A stretch of 64,000 nt of DNA from NCBI GenBank assembly GCA_029204225.1, contig CM055111.1:15281443-15345442 (forward strand). Direction: 5' to 3'. This document shows positions 1-13,500 of this stretch, in pieces. Source of the DNA: Diphasiastrum complanatum. Its lineage: Eukaryota; Streptophyta; Lycopodiopsida; Lycopodiales; Lycopodiaceae. Within the stretch, counting starts at the first letter, position 1. The number at the start of each line of letters is the position of its first letter. The translations under genes and the position numbers were made by a program. The notes below the pieces were generated by a model. The model did not search any database. It saw nothing but the letters and a program-made list of their open reading frames with translations, and had not been told where the DNA came from.

Positions 1-1008
1 TTGATATAAGATTGTTTTGTTTTAAGTGCATCAAGTGGTAGACATTGATCAACCACTGTATCGTTGTTGGCATTCTGTTGTGAGCAATATTTTATATAGT
101 AAAGGTCATTTTTCCATTTGAACTTAATCTCCTATAAGGTTTATACCTGTGTATGCTATCAATCAGCATTAAAACAATCTCAAGGACCACTTACCTATCC
201 ATGAATGTTCTTTCATGCCAATGTTCACTTTAATGTGTTCTATTTGTTGGACATGCATTTTATTATTGAGGAAAAAATTGGCTGAACTCCTATGTCAAAT
301 TTTGACAAGTAAAAAAGCGTTAAACGACACCTTCACATTCAATAATCTAAATGCTGGATTTTATGAAATTTATTTAATATTTATACGTAAGAGAGCTTAT
401 TTCTTGTATTAAGCTTTTGTATAAGTTAGAGTCTCAAAGTGGGAAACCTGGAAGGACCTTTGATTTTATAAATTGTTTGTATGAAAATTTTATGTTCCAG
501 ATAGGCAAAACGATTGAATAACAGAAAGGCCAACTTTTGATTCACAATTTAATTGAAATAGTTTCAACAAGTTGAACTTTATCTTTCATCCATCTCTTAG
601 CAACTTCATTGTCTCATTGGCAAGTAGTATCAAAAAGCTCATATATTGTATTTTTGTTTTGTTTTGTTTTTACTTGAGCTAGGCAATTATAGTTATTACG
701 GTTTTTGTAACAGATATAATTCATGAATAAGTTTTCATCATTGACACCTATTCTTTATCCAAATATAATTTTGTGATGTGTTTTCGTTTGCAGGACATTT
801 AGAAACTATCTTCCATATTGGATGAATAAATGGTCAAATTTTCAGATATGGATGCGTCCTAAAGACTACTTTATTGGTGGTTTGTGATGATTTGAAATTG
901 CGAATACTGAGAAATAGAGATTTTGAAATTTGGATCATGAATGTTGTGAATAGTGACCGTGAATATTGTGAATATTGATTGTGAACATTGTGAACTGATG
1001 TGAAATTG
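1..1008. other. intergenic, no gene recognised
   Basis: AT-rich sequence with no supported coding region. Short ORFs here lack recognisable motifs. Positions about 925-1000 hold a degenerate run of gtgaa(t/c)attg units, which is low complexity. Confidence 0.5.
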
Positions 1009-1464
1009 CTCTTATCAAGCAGATCATTCACAACCAGAAAGTATTGTAGTTAGCTCTCTACCAAGCCTTCAAGCTTGAACTCTCTTGAGCATTCTAGCTC
1101 AGTCTTTTAGAGATTTATTTCAAAGTTGCTATTGTTCTACTGCTTATCAGCAGAGTCACTTATTTCGAACTTATTCTCAGTTACTTAGAGATAGCTTTAG
1201 AGTGCGTGGTTTGTATCCGCTATTGTCTTGCACTCTTAGTTGTGTTGCATGCTTTTGCCCAAAAAGTATTACCGCGCACTCTAAAGCTATCTCTAAGTAA
1301 CTAAGAATAAGTCCGAAATAGGCGACTCTGCTGATAAGCAGTAGTGCAATAGCAACTCTAATATAAATCTTTAAAAAAATGAGCTAGAATGCTCAAGAGT
1401 GTTCAAGCTTGAAAGCTTGATAGAGAGCTAACTACAATACTTTTTGGTTGTGAACAATCTGCTT
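1009..1464. repeat. large inverted (foldback) repeat
   Basis: The left arm (about 1009-1206) and right arm (about 1274-1464) are near-perfect reverse complements, roughly 190-198 bp each, around a loop of about 67 bp. The arms start and end with CTCTTATCAAGCAGAT and its complement, and meet near AGTGCG/CGCACT. A related single copy of the loop-proximal sequence lies at about 48977-49034, so this is a dispersed repeat that has been duplicated in inverted orientation here. No target duplication was found. The transcript would fold into a long hairpin. Confidence 0.8.
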
Positions 1465-2091
1465 GATAAGAGTGCAAAAAGCGTCGTGTAATAAAACTCA
1501 ACTCTTTCACAATTCACAATGTTGTTGTAATGAGATGTATGAACAACGGATTTATACTAAGTAATTAGGTTGTCAAATGCGACTGCCAGTTGGCTGGAGT
1601 CTGTTGGAATTCATCCAGTTCTTCTCAGAAGTTGCTTGTTGATAAACGACGACAATTGGTTGTAAAAAGTCTGTCTGCATAAATGAACGTAAACTGTCAC
1701 TATGCATAAATGAATGTAGACTGCCATAGGTGAAAAATGCGACACTACATTTTACTCGTAATTTTTGACAGGCGAAAAATGCGAAAAAGATGACACTGCA
1801 TTTTTACACGTAATTCCTAACATTGTCGGGTTTTTGTAGAGAGAGGAAATCTGACACTATTGTCAGACTCCGTGTATTTCTACAGACTATGTAGAACACT
1901 TGTAATTCTGCAGACTATATAAAAAGATGTGAAAATCCGCAAAAGTGGATAAACAATTGGATGAAGATTAAAAACCGATTAGTCGATTAGTAGGAAGGAG
2001 AATAATCCAACAAGTGAATCCTCCCTATCACTCTCAATAGCATCACTCTCTTTTTCATTAGTGAGGTTATCTTGCTTGAATTGATTCTTCT
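1465..2091. other. non-coding, no gene recognised
   Basis: This stretch contains repeated short phrases such as gcgaaaaatgcgac(a)ct around 1730-1800. It probably belongs to the internal or 3' part of the decayed minus-strand Copia element next to it, but no LTR could be delimited. Confidence 0.35.
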
Positions 2092-2877
2092 TTATAAGCA
2101 ATCAGAGGCATAGTGGCCTTTCTTGCCACAACATAAGCACTTGATCTTCTTTTTCTTCCCATTAGATGTTGAAGCTTGAGATGAATGGTCTTCATCTCCA
2201 TCCTTGGCTTTGTATTTGTCCTTGTCCTTCTTGAAATGTTGTTGTTGTCCTTTGCTCCTCCCGTTTGGCTTGTCCTTGGTGAATGAGGCCAAGAACACTT
2301 CTAGATGGCTCACTCTTAGGAACCAAATCTTCCAAAGCTATCAAAAGAGTGATGAGAGTGTCTCAAATGAGAGTAAAAGATCTTCATAGAGAGCTTGCAT
2401 GCATAGGTGATCATCTTAATCAAAGTGAATTAGTTCAAGTCATCCTTAATGGATTGAAAGATGAGTTTGAAAACATTGTACAATCATATGCAATCAAGAA
2501 GGAGATTCCAAGTTTGGAGGCACTTCAAGGAGTCCTCATTTCTGAGGAATGTAGGCAAGAGAACAAGCTCTTGAGATTCAATAAGCTTTCATTGAAGGAT
2601 GGTGAAGAGGACATTTGAGGGCCTCCTTGGCTGAGGTGCAAGTACAAATCTCTCTCAATACTTCATTTGAAACATTCATCTTAATGTAGGGCCATTCTTG
2701 CCCTTTTCTTATACCTTTGTACTTCTTGGAGTAATTGAGGCTCCTCCTCAATTCCAAATACAATATCCATCACATGTTGAAGAATCAAAATTGATTCATC
2801 CTCACCTTCCAAATAGATTAATTGGAGGTATTCACTCTCTCTCCTTGCTCCAAGAGAAAGGACCCCATGGAAGCCAT
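2092..2877 (-). pseudogene. Copia gag remnant with an internal inversion
   Basis: This is a Ty1/Copia gag polyprotein remnant. The minus-strand start is at about 2877 (MAS..., matching the gag start at 37060). The N-terminal half includes KMNVSNEVLREI (about 2620-2680). The C-terminal part (2313 to 2092) carries a basic linker and the zinc knuckle CLCCGKKGHYASDC (CX2CX4HX4C). The central part, containing ELACIGDHL and ELVQVILNGLKDEFENIVQS, is encoded on the plus strand at about 2300-2618. Against the homologous gag at 37060-37916, that central block is inverted in place. Stop codons and the inversion make it non-functional. Confidence 0.8.
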
Positions 2878-3562
2878 AATCACTTGAGAAATTGACTTAT
2901 AATGGATTTAAAAAGCAAGTACAAATGTTGCTACTTTTTGAAAAAAAGATTTGATAACGGCGTCCAACCAAAACCAAATTGAGATCTTGCAACTATCTTG
3001 AGAGCCTCAATCTCAATAGCTACGACAATCTTATTAAGTCTAGATCTAGCTCCACTTCAAGAATGAAGCTTGATTTGAATGAATCTATGACATTGTGGCT
3101 ATGGACACAAAATCACACCTAGATTGCACCTAGACAAGATTGGCAAGCTAAAACATGAGTTTTTTTTATCAGACAAGCTATATGTGAGTCAAAATTGATT
3201 TGTTCAACCAGGTTAGGTGCCCTACCTACCTTGATTGAAATGAATATAACTTTCACAAGGCACATCCAATTGAGTTGAAACAAAGTGCAACACAAACTAG
3301 ACTTTACTAGCTTTCTAGCAAGCTACCATACACCAATTTTGGATCAACCTTGGAGATGCATCATCAAGTCAAAGTGGAATGATCTCACATGTGTCTGAGC
3401 ACTGAATTCCATATAGTACCAGCATGGATCTAATCAAGATGATTTAGACCCTATTGATCCAAAAATTCGTATGATAGAAATTGAGATGCAACTACACCCT
3501 TCAAAACTAGATTTCAAGCCAAAATCGCATCACACTTGATAGACACAAATCAATCTTAGGTA

Positions 3563-3575
3563 GGCTCTGATACCA
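3563..3575 (-). other. retrotransposon primer-binding site (tRNA-iMet type)
   Basis: On the minus strand this reads TGGTATCAGAGCC, the usual primer-binding site complementary to initiator methionine tRNA. It lies about 690 bp upstream of the minus-strand Copia gag and directly follows a CA dinucleotide, as expected at the end of a 5' LTR. Confidence 0.75.
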
Positions 3576-3780
3576 TGAAGCAAGAGCACTCTACACATGC
3601 ATCCATCTATCATTGATGGTCCATTGAGTGAAATTGAATTTGGTCTATTATGCATGCACAATGGGTTGTCTATAAATAATATACTATTTATTTTTAATAA
3701 TTTTTCCATTTTGCATGCAAAATGGATAATCTACAAATAAATTATCTATTTACAATAATGTCTTCTACCATTAACATAAC
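3576..3780 (-). repeat. probable 5' LTR of the minus-strand Copia remnant
   Basis: This segment abuts the primer-binding site and, on the minus strand, would run from TGTTATG... to ...TTGCTTCA, giving TG/CA ends and a length of about 205 bp. The outer limit is uncertain. The phrase taatgtcttctaccat occurs on both sides of it (about 3757 and 3783). No matching 3' LTR was found in the window. Confidence 0.4.
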
Positions 3781-4420
3781 AGTAATGTCTTCTACCATGG
3801 AGGTCAATGTAGAGGAGAGGACGGACTAACTGGGGAGATCTGACACCCATGCTCTCCATCGTATTTGCTTGTGCAACGGGTTTCCTAACCCATGATGACG
3901 TGTTGCACCCTGCTCCTACATGTTCCTCACAGTGCTGACTTGCTCCTGCGTGCTCCTGTTAACAACCTGCTACGTCCGTTGCTTCCAGCGTGACCTATTG
4001 TGGCAGGTGCCTTCTTTGCAGGCCGACCCATGGAGTCTGAAAAACCAGGAAGGAGCAAGATCGTGGGCTGCTGGCCGACCTGACAATTGATTTTGGAGAG
4101 AACGAGAGCATCCACCTTGCACATGAAGGCCGTTTTGTCACCCAGAGCCCGTTCTTAACGTCAAGAACAGGCCAGGTGATGCTTCATGGAAAGACACCCT
4201 TAGCCACCCAAAAGGGGTCACCCTGGCCCAGTCCTAAACAACCTAAAAACCGGCAAAATAAGCCATCTATAATCCATAAATTAAATGTGAAAGAGGACAA
4301 TGCCCTTTTCTAACCTATGACATATCCTAAGAGAAAAACCTATTCCCTTTTGTAATAAGCTATGGCCAATGGACCAATGTGAAATCGTAACAAGGACGAC
4401 TACGCTTACTTGCAGCATTC
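3781..4420. other. upstream region of the CARNMT1-like gene
   Basis: More GC-rich than its surroundings. No coding sequence is recognised. It may include promoter sequence for the gene beginning at 4482. Confidence 0.3.
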
Positions 4421-4421
4421 T

Positions 4422-4432
4422 GATTATATATT
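4422..4432 (+). promoter_or_regulatory. TATA-like box of the CARNMT1-like gene
   Basis: The sequence GATTATATATT lies about 50-60 bp upstream of the start codon at 4482. A TATA box here would place the transcription start near 4455-4460 and give a very short 5' UTR. This is positional inference only. Confidence 0.35.
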
Positions 4433-4481
4433 ATCAGTGTTGTGGAGACAGGCCGACGGGCTATTGTGCTAATAAGCTAGC

Positions 4482-4561
4482 ATGGAGGACATAGAAATTA
4501 GCAAGATCGATCAAGAGCTCGAGATCAATGCATTGCGCAGGGTCATCGGTGCTTATCTTGA
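4482..4561 (+). CDS. CARNMT1: CARNMT1-like exon 1
   Basis: The ATG has a favourable context (A at -3, G at +4). The exon encodes 26 residues ending RRVIGAYL, then two bases (GA) before the donor GTAAGT. The split codon is completed by the T opening exon 2, giving [12 protein letters not shown], which matches the family N-terminus. It is too short to stand out as an ORF and was found by phase and homology. Confidence 0.88.
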
Positions 4562-7500
4562 GTAAGTTCTTTGGACTGTCATTCTATGGACGATTATGTG
4601 CGGATGATTGCTTGATCAAAGTATGTTTTTTGGTTATTTTTGCCATAACAATGTCCTTGTAAGGTTTCAAAGTTAATCGCATTGTAATCTTCCATTTACT
4701 TCATCAGTTTTCGAATTCAACAAATGAGCTGTCCTTTGTTATGGTGAGTTTGACATTACTTGGGGCGTATTGTTACAAAAAGTTTAGCTTATCAACTGTC
4801 TGACAATTTAGCACAATGCATAATAAGCTGGTTTTTGCTGTATTTCTAGCAACATCTGTCTGTTAACCCGTACTAGCAGCGGCAGACTCTCAGTTCATGT
4901 CTTGTAGAATTTGTAGAAGCCTACTCGTTTGGTGGATTGCTTTGTGCAAAAAAGCTTTTTATCTGTACTAAATCAATTATATATCATAGTTGAATACATT
5001 CATTTGGGGTAACCATCGAAGGATATGTAGTTCAAGGTTCAGCACCTACTTAGAGGCCACTATATTGATGATATGAGAGCTCAAGTGTCTTGCAAAATGA
5101 TGAAAGCGTACATTCTTTTCAAGGAGAAAATCTAACTAAAACGCCCCCAAAGATCAAAACCAAACTGGAGTGTTGATGAACAAGAGATAGAATGCAGCAG
5201 ACCAACCTTCCCAACCAAACCCTAGATCAATACGGATCTAGCCCCTGAGCGATAGGCAAATCCAATCAACAAAAGCGCTTCCCAATCCAACAGCATATGG
5301 CCGTGATACTCTCAATGATTCACATAGACACAAGTGTGGGTGTTTATATAGAGTATAGAGACCACCCTACTTGTCCATGCACGGAATCCACATAGAAGCA
5401 TTCTAACTAATCATGCCACCTCCCATGCATGTGGAAAGACCCTTTATCCATAATAGCCAGGTCCCATGCAAAAGCTGTATGTGCACATCCACATCCAAGG
5501 CATGCGTGCAATACACATGCTAGTACCGCATGCATGTGGTCATCAGTCCACATGGTCCTATTGGCTATTATCGAGTTAGGTCCATCCCCTATGGCCAAGG
5601 CACCCCCTAATGGTCCAAATCCAATTAGGGTCATGACATTCTTCCTCCCTTATTTTAGTCTGTCCTAGAACTTAAAGTCAAGGAAACTCTTCTTTAGATT
5701 ACCTTCTAGTTCCCAAGAATCCTCATCATTAGATTGTCCTTTCCAACGAACCAGATGCTCCATGACCTCTCGATTTCGCAATTGTTCGGTCTTCCTATCA
5801 AGTATCCTTTTGGGTTCTAAAGGAATTCTTTTAGATAAGTCTTCATACAAATCTAGACTATTACCAGAACCTTCATGTAAACTCATCTTCAGACGACTAA
5901 CATGAAATACAAGATGAGTCCCGATCCCATTTAGTAAATCTAGTTGGTAAGCTAAAGATCCAATCTTTTTCAAGGTTTATATGGTCTACTATAATGGGCA
6001 GACAATTTCTAATGCTTGCTAGCATGCATGACTCTAGAATCTTTTGGGATTCTAAGATACACCCAATCTCCAACTTGAAACTCCCAAGGCGATTGTCTAA
6101 ATTAGCAAAATGTTGAACTTCATCTTGGGCACTTTGAACATTTTCCAGAGCTAATTAGAGCATTTCCTCCATATCCAACAAGAAATTGGCCACTTTTTGA
6201 ACCTTGATCGATTCAGTTTCAACAATTATTGGAGATCGAGGTTGAAATCTATACATAAGCATAAATGGGCCATAACCGATAACCGAATGCTTACTAAGCT
6301 AACTCAATCAATGGAAGGTAGCTCTCCCAATGAGATTGCCTGAGCGAAGAATATGCCTGAAGCATTTGTTCCATCGTTTAATTAGTTCTTTCTGTTTGAC
6401 CATCAAATTTCGGATCATTGGTTGAACCCATGCTCAAGGAAGTTTCTAAATTATCAAATGCGGTTGTCCAAAACCGACCTATCAATTTCGGATCACGATC
6501 ACTCTAAATTTCTCAAATTTCTCTTTACTAAGCGGCTTAGGAAGGATGTTTGCAGTCTGATCTTCGGTGCCACAAAACTCAAATCGAATTTCCCCACTAT
6601 GCACTTTCTCTCGTATGAAGTGTTGGTCGACCTCAATGTGTTTTGTTTGGCAAGGTGTACAAGATTTCTTGCAAGCTGAATGCAACTTTGACTATCACAA
6701 TGCATCACTGTAGGACTCACTTGAGCAATCTGCATATCACCCAACAAGCGCCTCAATCATATAGCCTTGCAGGCGGCCCTGGTAGTTGCCTTGACTCAAT
6801 TTCTGTCAAAGACAATGCTATCGTAGGTTGTTTCTTGCTGCACCAAGATATTGCTCCAGAACCTAGTTGAAATGAATAACATGTTGTCGATCTACGATCA
6901 TCATTGTCTCCTGCCCAATCTGCATCAGAATAACCTTCCAATCGAAGGTTTCCATCATCCATGTAACCAATGCCATATATAGAAGTTCTTTTTACTTGGT
7001 TGATTTCCAATGTGCCTTTGTAGGTTTACTCATTAACTGTTTCTCCCTCAAAACATACAATTTACAATTAGATTTATATCTCTCGAAGTTATGCTTTGTG
7101 AAGTAATCATTAGCATGACTGTAGCATGCCCTAGGTGCTTGCTTTAACCCGTACAAAGGTTTCTTAAGCTTACATACCAGATGCTCTTTGCCGTCAGCCT
7201 CAAAACTTTGTGGCTGCTCCATGTAAACCTCTTCCTTCAATTCTCCATTGAGGAAGGCACTTTTAACATCCATTTGCTAAATGTCCCAATGAATATAGGC
7301 TGCCACTTATCGATGTCATCTTAGCAACAAGAGCGAACGTTTTCATCATAGTTAAGCACTTCTTGTTGAGCAAAACCTTTTGCAACAAGTCTTGCCTTAT
7401 GCTTTTCTATCTTGCCACTTGCCTGATACTTGGTCCTGTGAACCCATTTGTAATTGGTTGCTTTCCATTAGGTAAGTCCAAGACAATAAAGTTTCTAATC

Positions 7501-10500
7501 TATTTACTTGCTGCTGTAAAGAACTGGAAATAGAAACTTCTGGAATAAACTGAAGGTCACATAAGAATACCTGATGGTCGCTATCTCTAATTAGCTGACG
7601 GAGCTCTGAACTGCAGACCATAGGACTATTGGGGACATCATGCTCCCCCTGCAACTTTGCCATTATGCTAAAAGCTGAGGGTGTTCTCCTGATAATTTCT
7701 GTGGAGGGAAGGTCCTAAGCTGTAGAGCCAGTCTCTCCCGAGAACAAGGTCTGTATGATCTAGGTGCATTATCTGAAAGTTAATTTCTTGATGCCCTTGA
7801 ATATCAAGATTTAAACTGCTTACCATAGTATTCCAAATTTTTTTGTCTTCACCCTTGGCCAAAGAAACTATGTACCGATGCTGACTACGTACATCTGGAA
7901 GTCTGAGTTTCTTAACTAGGGTGTAGTTGATGAAATTATGGGTTGCCCCATCATCAACCATGACTCTTACTGATTGGTTACCAATTTTACCATGCATACG
8001 TACCAGATCATGTGGCCCAAAGCTGACGGGTCTCCCTAGCATTGCAGAGGTTAATTGGCAACAATGTTCCGGATCTTCATGAAACACTTTTATCTCGGAA
8101 GCTGCCGAGTCACTTGGGAAGCTTACAGTCTGCACAAGATGAACTTGTTTTTTTATCTTTCTTATCTTTTTTAATAAATGGCCCCTTGGGACACTGCCTG
8201 ATTGTGTGACCCTTGCCCATACACACAAAGCACAAACATTCTTGTTTGGCTTTCTCAAAATCTTCTGGTTTTAAAGGCTGTATGAGTGATGGACGTTTCT
8301 GAGGAGCCGATTTTTAACTTTTTCTTCTTTCTTTCTTTTTAAAAATTTCTTGTCCTTCTGAGTAGGCTGCTCAGAAAAGGATTGTTGTTTCGCCTTCTTC
8401 CTACCCACTAAATCATCATAGATTTGAGCATATCTGAGAGCTTGCTCTAAGGTAATAGGCGAGTTTCTTTGGACCTCTACTTTATATTCATCGCGAAGCC
8501 CATGGACAAACCCTTTGACTTTCTGATAGTCATCCATATTTTTTATCTTTAATATGGCCTCTCGATACTGCGAGATATATTGTATTAAGGATTTGTCCAT
8601 TATTGTTCTCTCCCAGGCTTCCCAGGCTCTATCAAGTTCATCTTCTGGTAGAAACTCTTGTAGGAAGGCCTCTTCAAAAGCCTTCCATGACCGGGGGGCT
8701 GCCCGGTCTTCTGGAGGTTTAACCACCACTTGTAGGCCATGGGTCCTAGGGCAAGATTGGCCTCGATTGCTTGCAAATGGTCAGGGGTCTGTTTAAGAGC
8801 ATGAATGTTCTTCCATTTGTTGAGGAAGGTATGTAAAATGTCTGCATTTCTACCCTTCTCTTCCCCATTAAAAGTAGGCGATTTTAAATCTTTAAACACG
8901 TTGGAATGAGACCGAATGGGCTCATCTGATACTGATGGAAGTGGTGAAGGGCTTGAAATTGGCTAAAGCCAGTTTCAACTCATCCACTTCTGTTACCAAC
9001 TAGAGATGCTCCTCCTTGGTAACCAAATCGTCAAGTTCTTCGGCGAATTGCTCCTGTTCCACTTCCATAGGTTCTTTCCCTTTACTGAAAACCAAGGCTT
9101 CTGTTTCCAATTCGTCGATGCCTCTCTCCGGGGGTTGATCAGGTCCCTGAGGAGTGGTCATTTTCGGAACGGAAAGAGATGTACCTTAGATTCTTAAAAA
9201 GTCGAAAAGACTAATTACAACTGTAAAGAGAAGGGAAAAGACACTTGGCTCTTAATCAGGACTATTCCTTCCAAAGAAAGAGGTGAGAGATCCCTCAGTC
9301 TTTTCTTAGCTGTGAAATGGAATAGTAGCTGTGGGAAGGAACAGTGATTCCCTTCCTCAAAATTGTGGACCCGAACTCAAGGCCTGAAAATTGTATGAAA
9401 ATTCTGATTTTACTTGCACACTACCCTCGCTGCTCCAGAAAAACTCAAGTTTGAAGCTAAAAGCTGATCTGAATTTCTGAAATCGTGGAGGAAACCTCCT
9501 CATTGATCAGTCCTGCTGACTTTGGTCTTCTATTTGGTAGAGAAATCCACCTCAAGGCATACTGACAAGCAGCGATGGATCTGCTGGTTTTTTTTGCTCT
9601 CTGTCCTTGGAGACATATCACCACTTGTTGCTATTTTCTCATGTCATAGGGTTTTAAATAGTGAAAGATGAAAGCAATGAACATGGTGAATTGCATTTAT
9701 CTTATATATTTATCCAATAACATCTATATATAGTAAAAGCAGGGAAAACTGTGAGAGTGTTGACTCTAGGGATTTCTAGGGTGCATGTCAACAAACAAGG
9801 ACAGTTGTCTATCTAACTCCTCTCGCTATCCTTGATGAAAATAAGACACTTTTTACTGCCACTGCTTGCCAGCCTAAATTAATAAAAAAATCGTAAGGAG
9901 TTCCAGAAATTCCCAATGTAAGGCCTTATTTGGCTGGTAGGGTAATATATTAGAAATGATGCTCCACTGGGGTTTATATCCATGTGTTGTTCCATAGTGA
10001 ATTGAGCCTATGATCTGAATTTTGGAGGTGTGATGGCTCAGGACGTGAGTAAGGTGGAGTACAGTTTGAGGTTACATCCCAGAATCCTCTTAAGTATGAG
10101 ATAAAAACCTCTCTCAAGTACAGCTGTGCCTGTGGTGTATCAATGCCACTTTTCATTGTTTTCAAGAGACAAGTTTTGGTTGCATTGTGATTGATGGCAT
10201 GTTGCTGGTGATTACAGAAATTTGTAATCTGTGTACTCATTAAAATGGTTTTCAGTAAGTTAGGTTTAGCCATGCCAAGCTTTGTGATTCATTTTTTCAA
10301 GTGTGATAGCTTTGTTACATTTTGTGTTGAGAATATGGTCAAAATAACATGAAGGTTCATGTTCTGGAAAATTGGTAGTTATTCTGCTGCAGCAGTGGAA
10401 GATGCTCAGCGTTGGGAAAGATCTTACTCAAAGCTTAGTCCGTCTCATAAGGTAACCCCTTTGTTTTCATGTCGACTACATTGCTCCCAAAAGGCGATGT

Positions 10501-13500
10501 CTTTGAACTATGCTTTTGTGATGAATCTTGGAAACTCTGTACGTTTTGTGCAACACTTTTGTATTGTATTATTTTTAGTTCCATTTGGCAAAAATCAGCA
10601 AAAACATGATGGCATCTCGATTTAGAATGGACTTGTTCTTGTAAGGGGAATTTGGATGCTAATCAAACGGAATTTTTTATCTTAGGATGCTAACATAAGG
10701 GCTGGTTTGAATGCAATCTGCCTTTTCTGTTATGTTTACTTTAAGGTTTATAGTCCCCAAGCTGAGTGGTTTCACCAAAGAAACAAGCCATGATTAGAAT
10801 AGCTTAGATTTCAGGCACTTGACATTGTGAAGCTAAATTGAAAGTTTGTGTAGTGGCCGGTGTATTGATGTACCCATGTCTGTTGAGTTTTTCCTGGCAC
10901 TTGCCATCTTAAAAATTGGACAGACGAAATCAATCAATAAAAACTTCTAATTTTGTAGAGCCATATATATACTTAGCTTCACAGAACCTACAAAATTACT
11001 ATATTTTCTTTTAGTTATATAAGATTTTGTTTTGAATTTGGTATCTTTCAGACATGGGGCTTTGGAAATCATTTTGAAGTTTCTTTTAACCATCTTGGCC
11101 ATAGCATGCACAGAAAAAGAAGCAAGTGGTTACGGTTTTTCTTATTGCTTTTTTCATGAATTTTGCAGGCAATTCTACCTCATCTTCCAAAGAAGTATCT
11201 GCAGCTTAGAAGGTAATATATCATCAAGCCCTTTTACATGATATGTTGCTCATACTACTGGCACCAGAAGCTGCTTTCTTACTGTTTTTCTAGAAAAACA
11301 GTTTATTGTCACAGCCTTCAGCTTTTTCTGAGCCTTTTCTAAGCAGAAGAGAAATTGCTGACTGGTATTTCCAGTTGTTGCATGTGGGATCCTTGGACTG
11401 AAAGAGTTTTTTAACAAAACTGCGTCGAAGTGAAAAATTAGCTTTTATTATGTATCCAATCTTGTTACACTTTGTACTCACATTTCTTGTATCATCATTA
11501 TTTTTACTAAAGTGCTGCTTCCTGTTCTTTGCTTTTTGGGTTCAGGTGTATATCGAAGAATGCATTTTTCATCCTTAATATGCTTCAGGTGCAGGGAGTG
11601 GAACAGATTCTCTCTTCTTTGATTGTATTCTCATAACTATTTATCATGTCATTTTACTACATCTTTGTCTTCACATAAGTTTTCCCATGAAACCGTGAGG
11701 AGTTAATATCTGTTACTGTTTTTCACTCTTGCCTCTTGCTAACACAAGCTGGCTTTATAGATAATACCTTTCTATTTAAACCCTCTTCAGTCTTGTCTTA
11801 TGAGTAGGTGAGAATGGAATGCAATAGTTTCACCTGTCTTGACTTGCTTACACATAGGGACACCACAGATAAGCTTGCACTTGCTGCCATTTGGCAGTAT
11901 TGCAGAATAAGTAGCCTAGCAAGTCCTTAAAATGCTCTCTTGCAAATGCTTGTGTGGATAGATAGATCTGTAGATCTTCAGCTGAGGGCAATCATAAATA
12001 GTAAGGTTTTCATGCCATCATCCATTGCACATGTCCAAAAAATCTGCTATGTTAATAATATGTGCCCATGTATGCTTTTTTTTTCTATCAAATGTCACGT
12101 ACAGGAATTTTGCAGCTTCTGTGATTGTCCCCAGTATTAAAGCTGGTACAAATAATTTTTTTGTGGCGTCTTGTTGCTTTTAATTTTTTTAAGTCATTAC
12201 AGTTTTGGACATATCAAACTGCTTGTTAACTTGTTTGGCTCTTTTCTGCAGGCCTACGAACCTCCTTTTGATATGGGCTATGATGGTTCATGGAATAATA
12301 TAAATTCGCACGACTTTGAAACAGAGCAGCATGAAATTGAGAACAATGATGAAACTCTATCCAGAAATTTGGATTCTTCAAACCATTCAGAAGCCATAGA
12401 TAGGCCAGAATATGCCTGTTCACATGCTGTAGCCAATTATCCTACTGAGTCAGAAAGGATGTGCTGGCATGAACAAGATAGCAATGGCCATTTCTTGCCT
12501 TCCGAAGCTATTAGTAATTCAGTAGTCACACCTAGTGAATCGCAGGCTATTCATGGTTCGTCCGAAGACTTGCAATCTGGTGTAGAATCATTTCAGGTAT
12601 ACTTCTGAAATCCAAGGGGCTACAAAGAAAGGATACCATCATATGGCTTGACCTAGAGCATGTAATACTTTAGCTTGTGATTTGAATGCAAATTTGTGTA
12701 CAGCTGGGTTCAAAAGGCTTTTGATAGTCCATTTTAATTGGAATGAAATTCCAGTCTTTACAAATGGCTAAATAGCAATGCAAGTGCTATAATGTTCGTG
12801 AAGTGGTTACTTTAGCATCAATCCTATCTTCTTGATGGAGCAAAAGGACCTTGATGTTGCCACTTATGGACCTGTTTTTTAACCTGGAAAAGAAGGAACT
12901 TTGTGCAAAAAAGGAAAGGTAAGAGTGAAAATCTTACTTCTTGACACAATGGAGGTGATGCCATGTACAGAATAATTTGCTATCACAACAATTCTGAAGA
13001 GACCACGAATATTTTGATGATGATGTATACACATCATACATATCCTGTTTTATAATATGAATGATTGACTTCATGCTAACAATAAGTAGCTACTTATGTG
13101 TCAACAATGCATGGTACTGAGTAAAATATGAAATGTTCAGTTGTAGTTGAGCAGTTAACTCATAAAACACTTTCAGACAAGCCTTTAAAAGCTGAAAATT
13201 TGAAATAGAACAACTTCAACAGCAGTAACAAAATGGAACCAAAAGTTTTTGAAAAAACTTGAGTGCTGACGTTTCAAGGTGGCAATTTATGACATGTATA
13301 TATCTTGTCTTTACATGTCTTTTGGTAGCTTATATACTACTCTGGATACTTAATTTACTTCCTTATTTGTCATGAAAATCTTGCCGTAGACTATGAAATG
13401 GCACTCACATAAGGACTGTAGGACTAATATTGGCATTTGAGGTTCTTGATGGGAAGTTTTTCCAAGAAAAATTGGTGCGAAGATTTCAGTCAAATGAAGA

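Noticed and set aside
5407-5668. 75- and 79-codon ORFs on opposite strands in intron 1
   Set aside because: They fall inside the Gypsy LTR shared with 33.2-33.5 kb and 46.9-47.3 kb and have no protein similarity.
10359-10625. 88-codon ORF starting MFWKIGSYS
   Set aside because: Only 10379-10451 is coding (exon 2). The ATG lies in intron 1 and the frame runs into intron 2.
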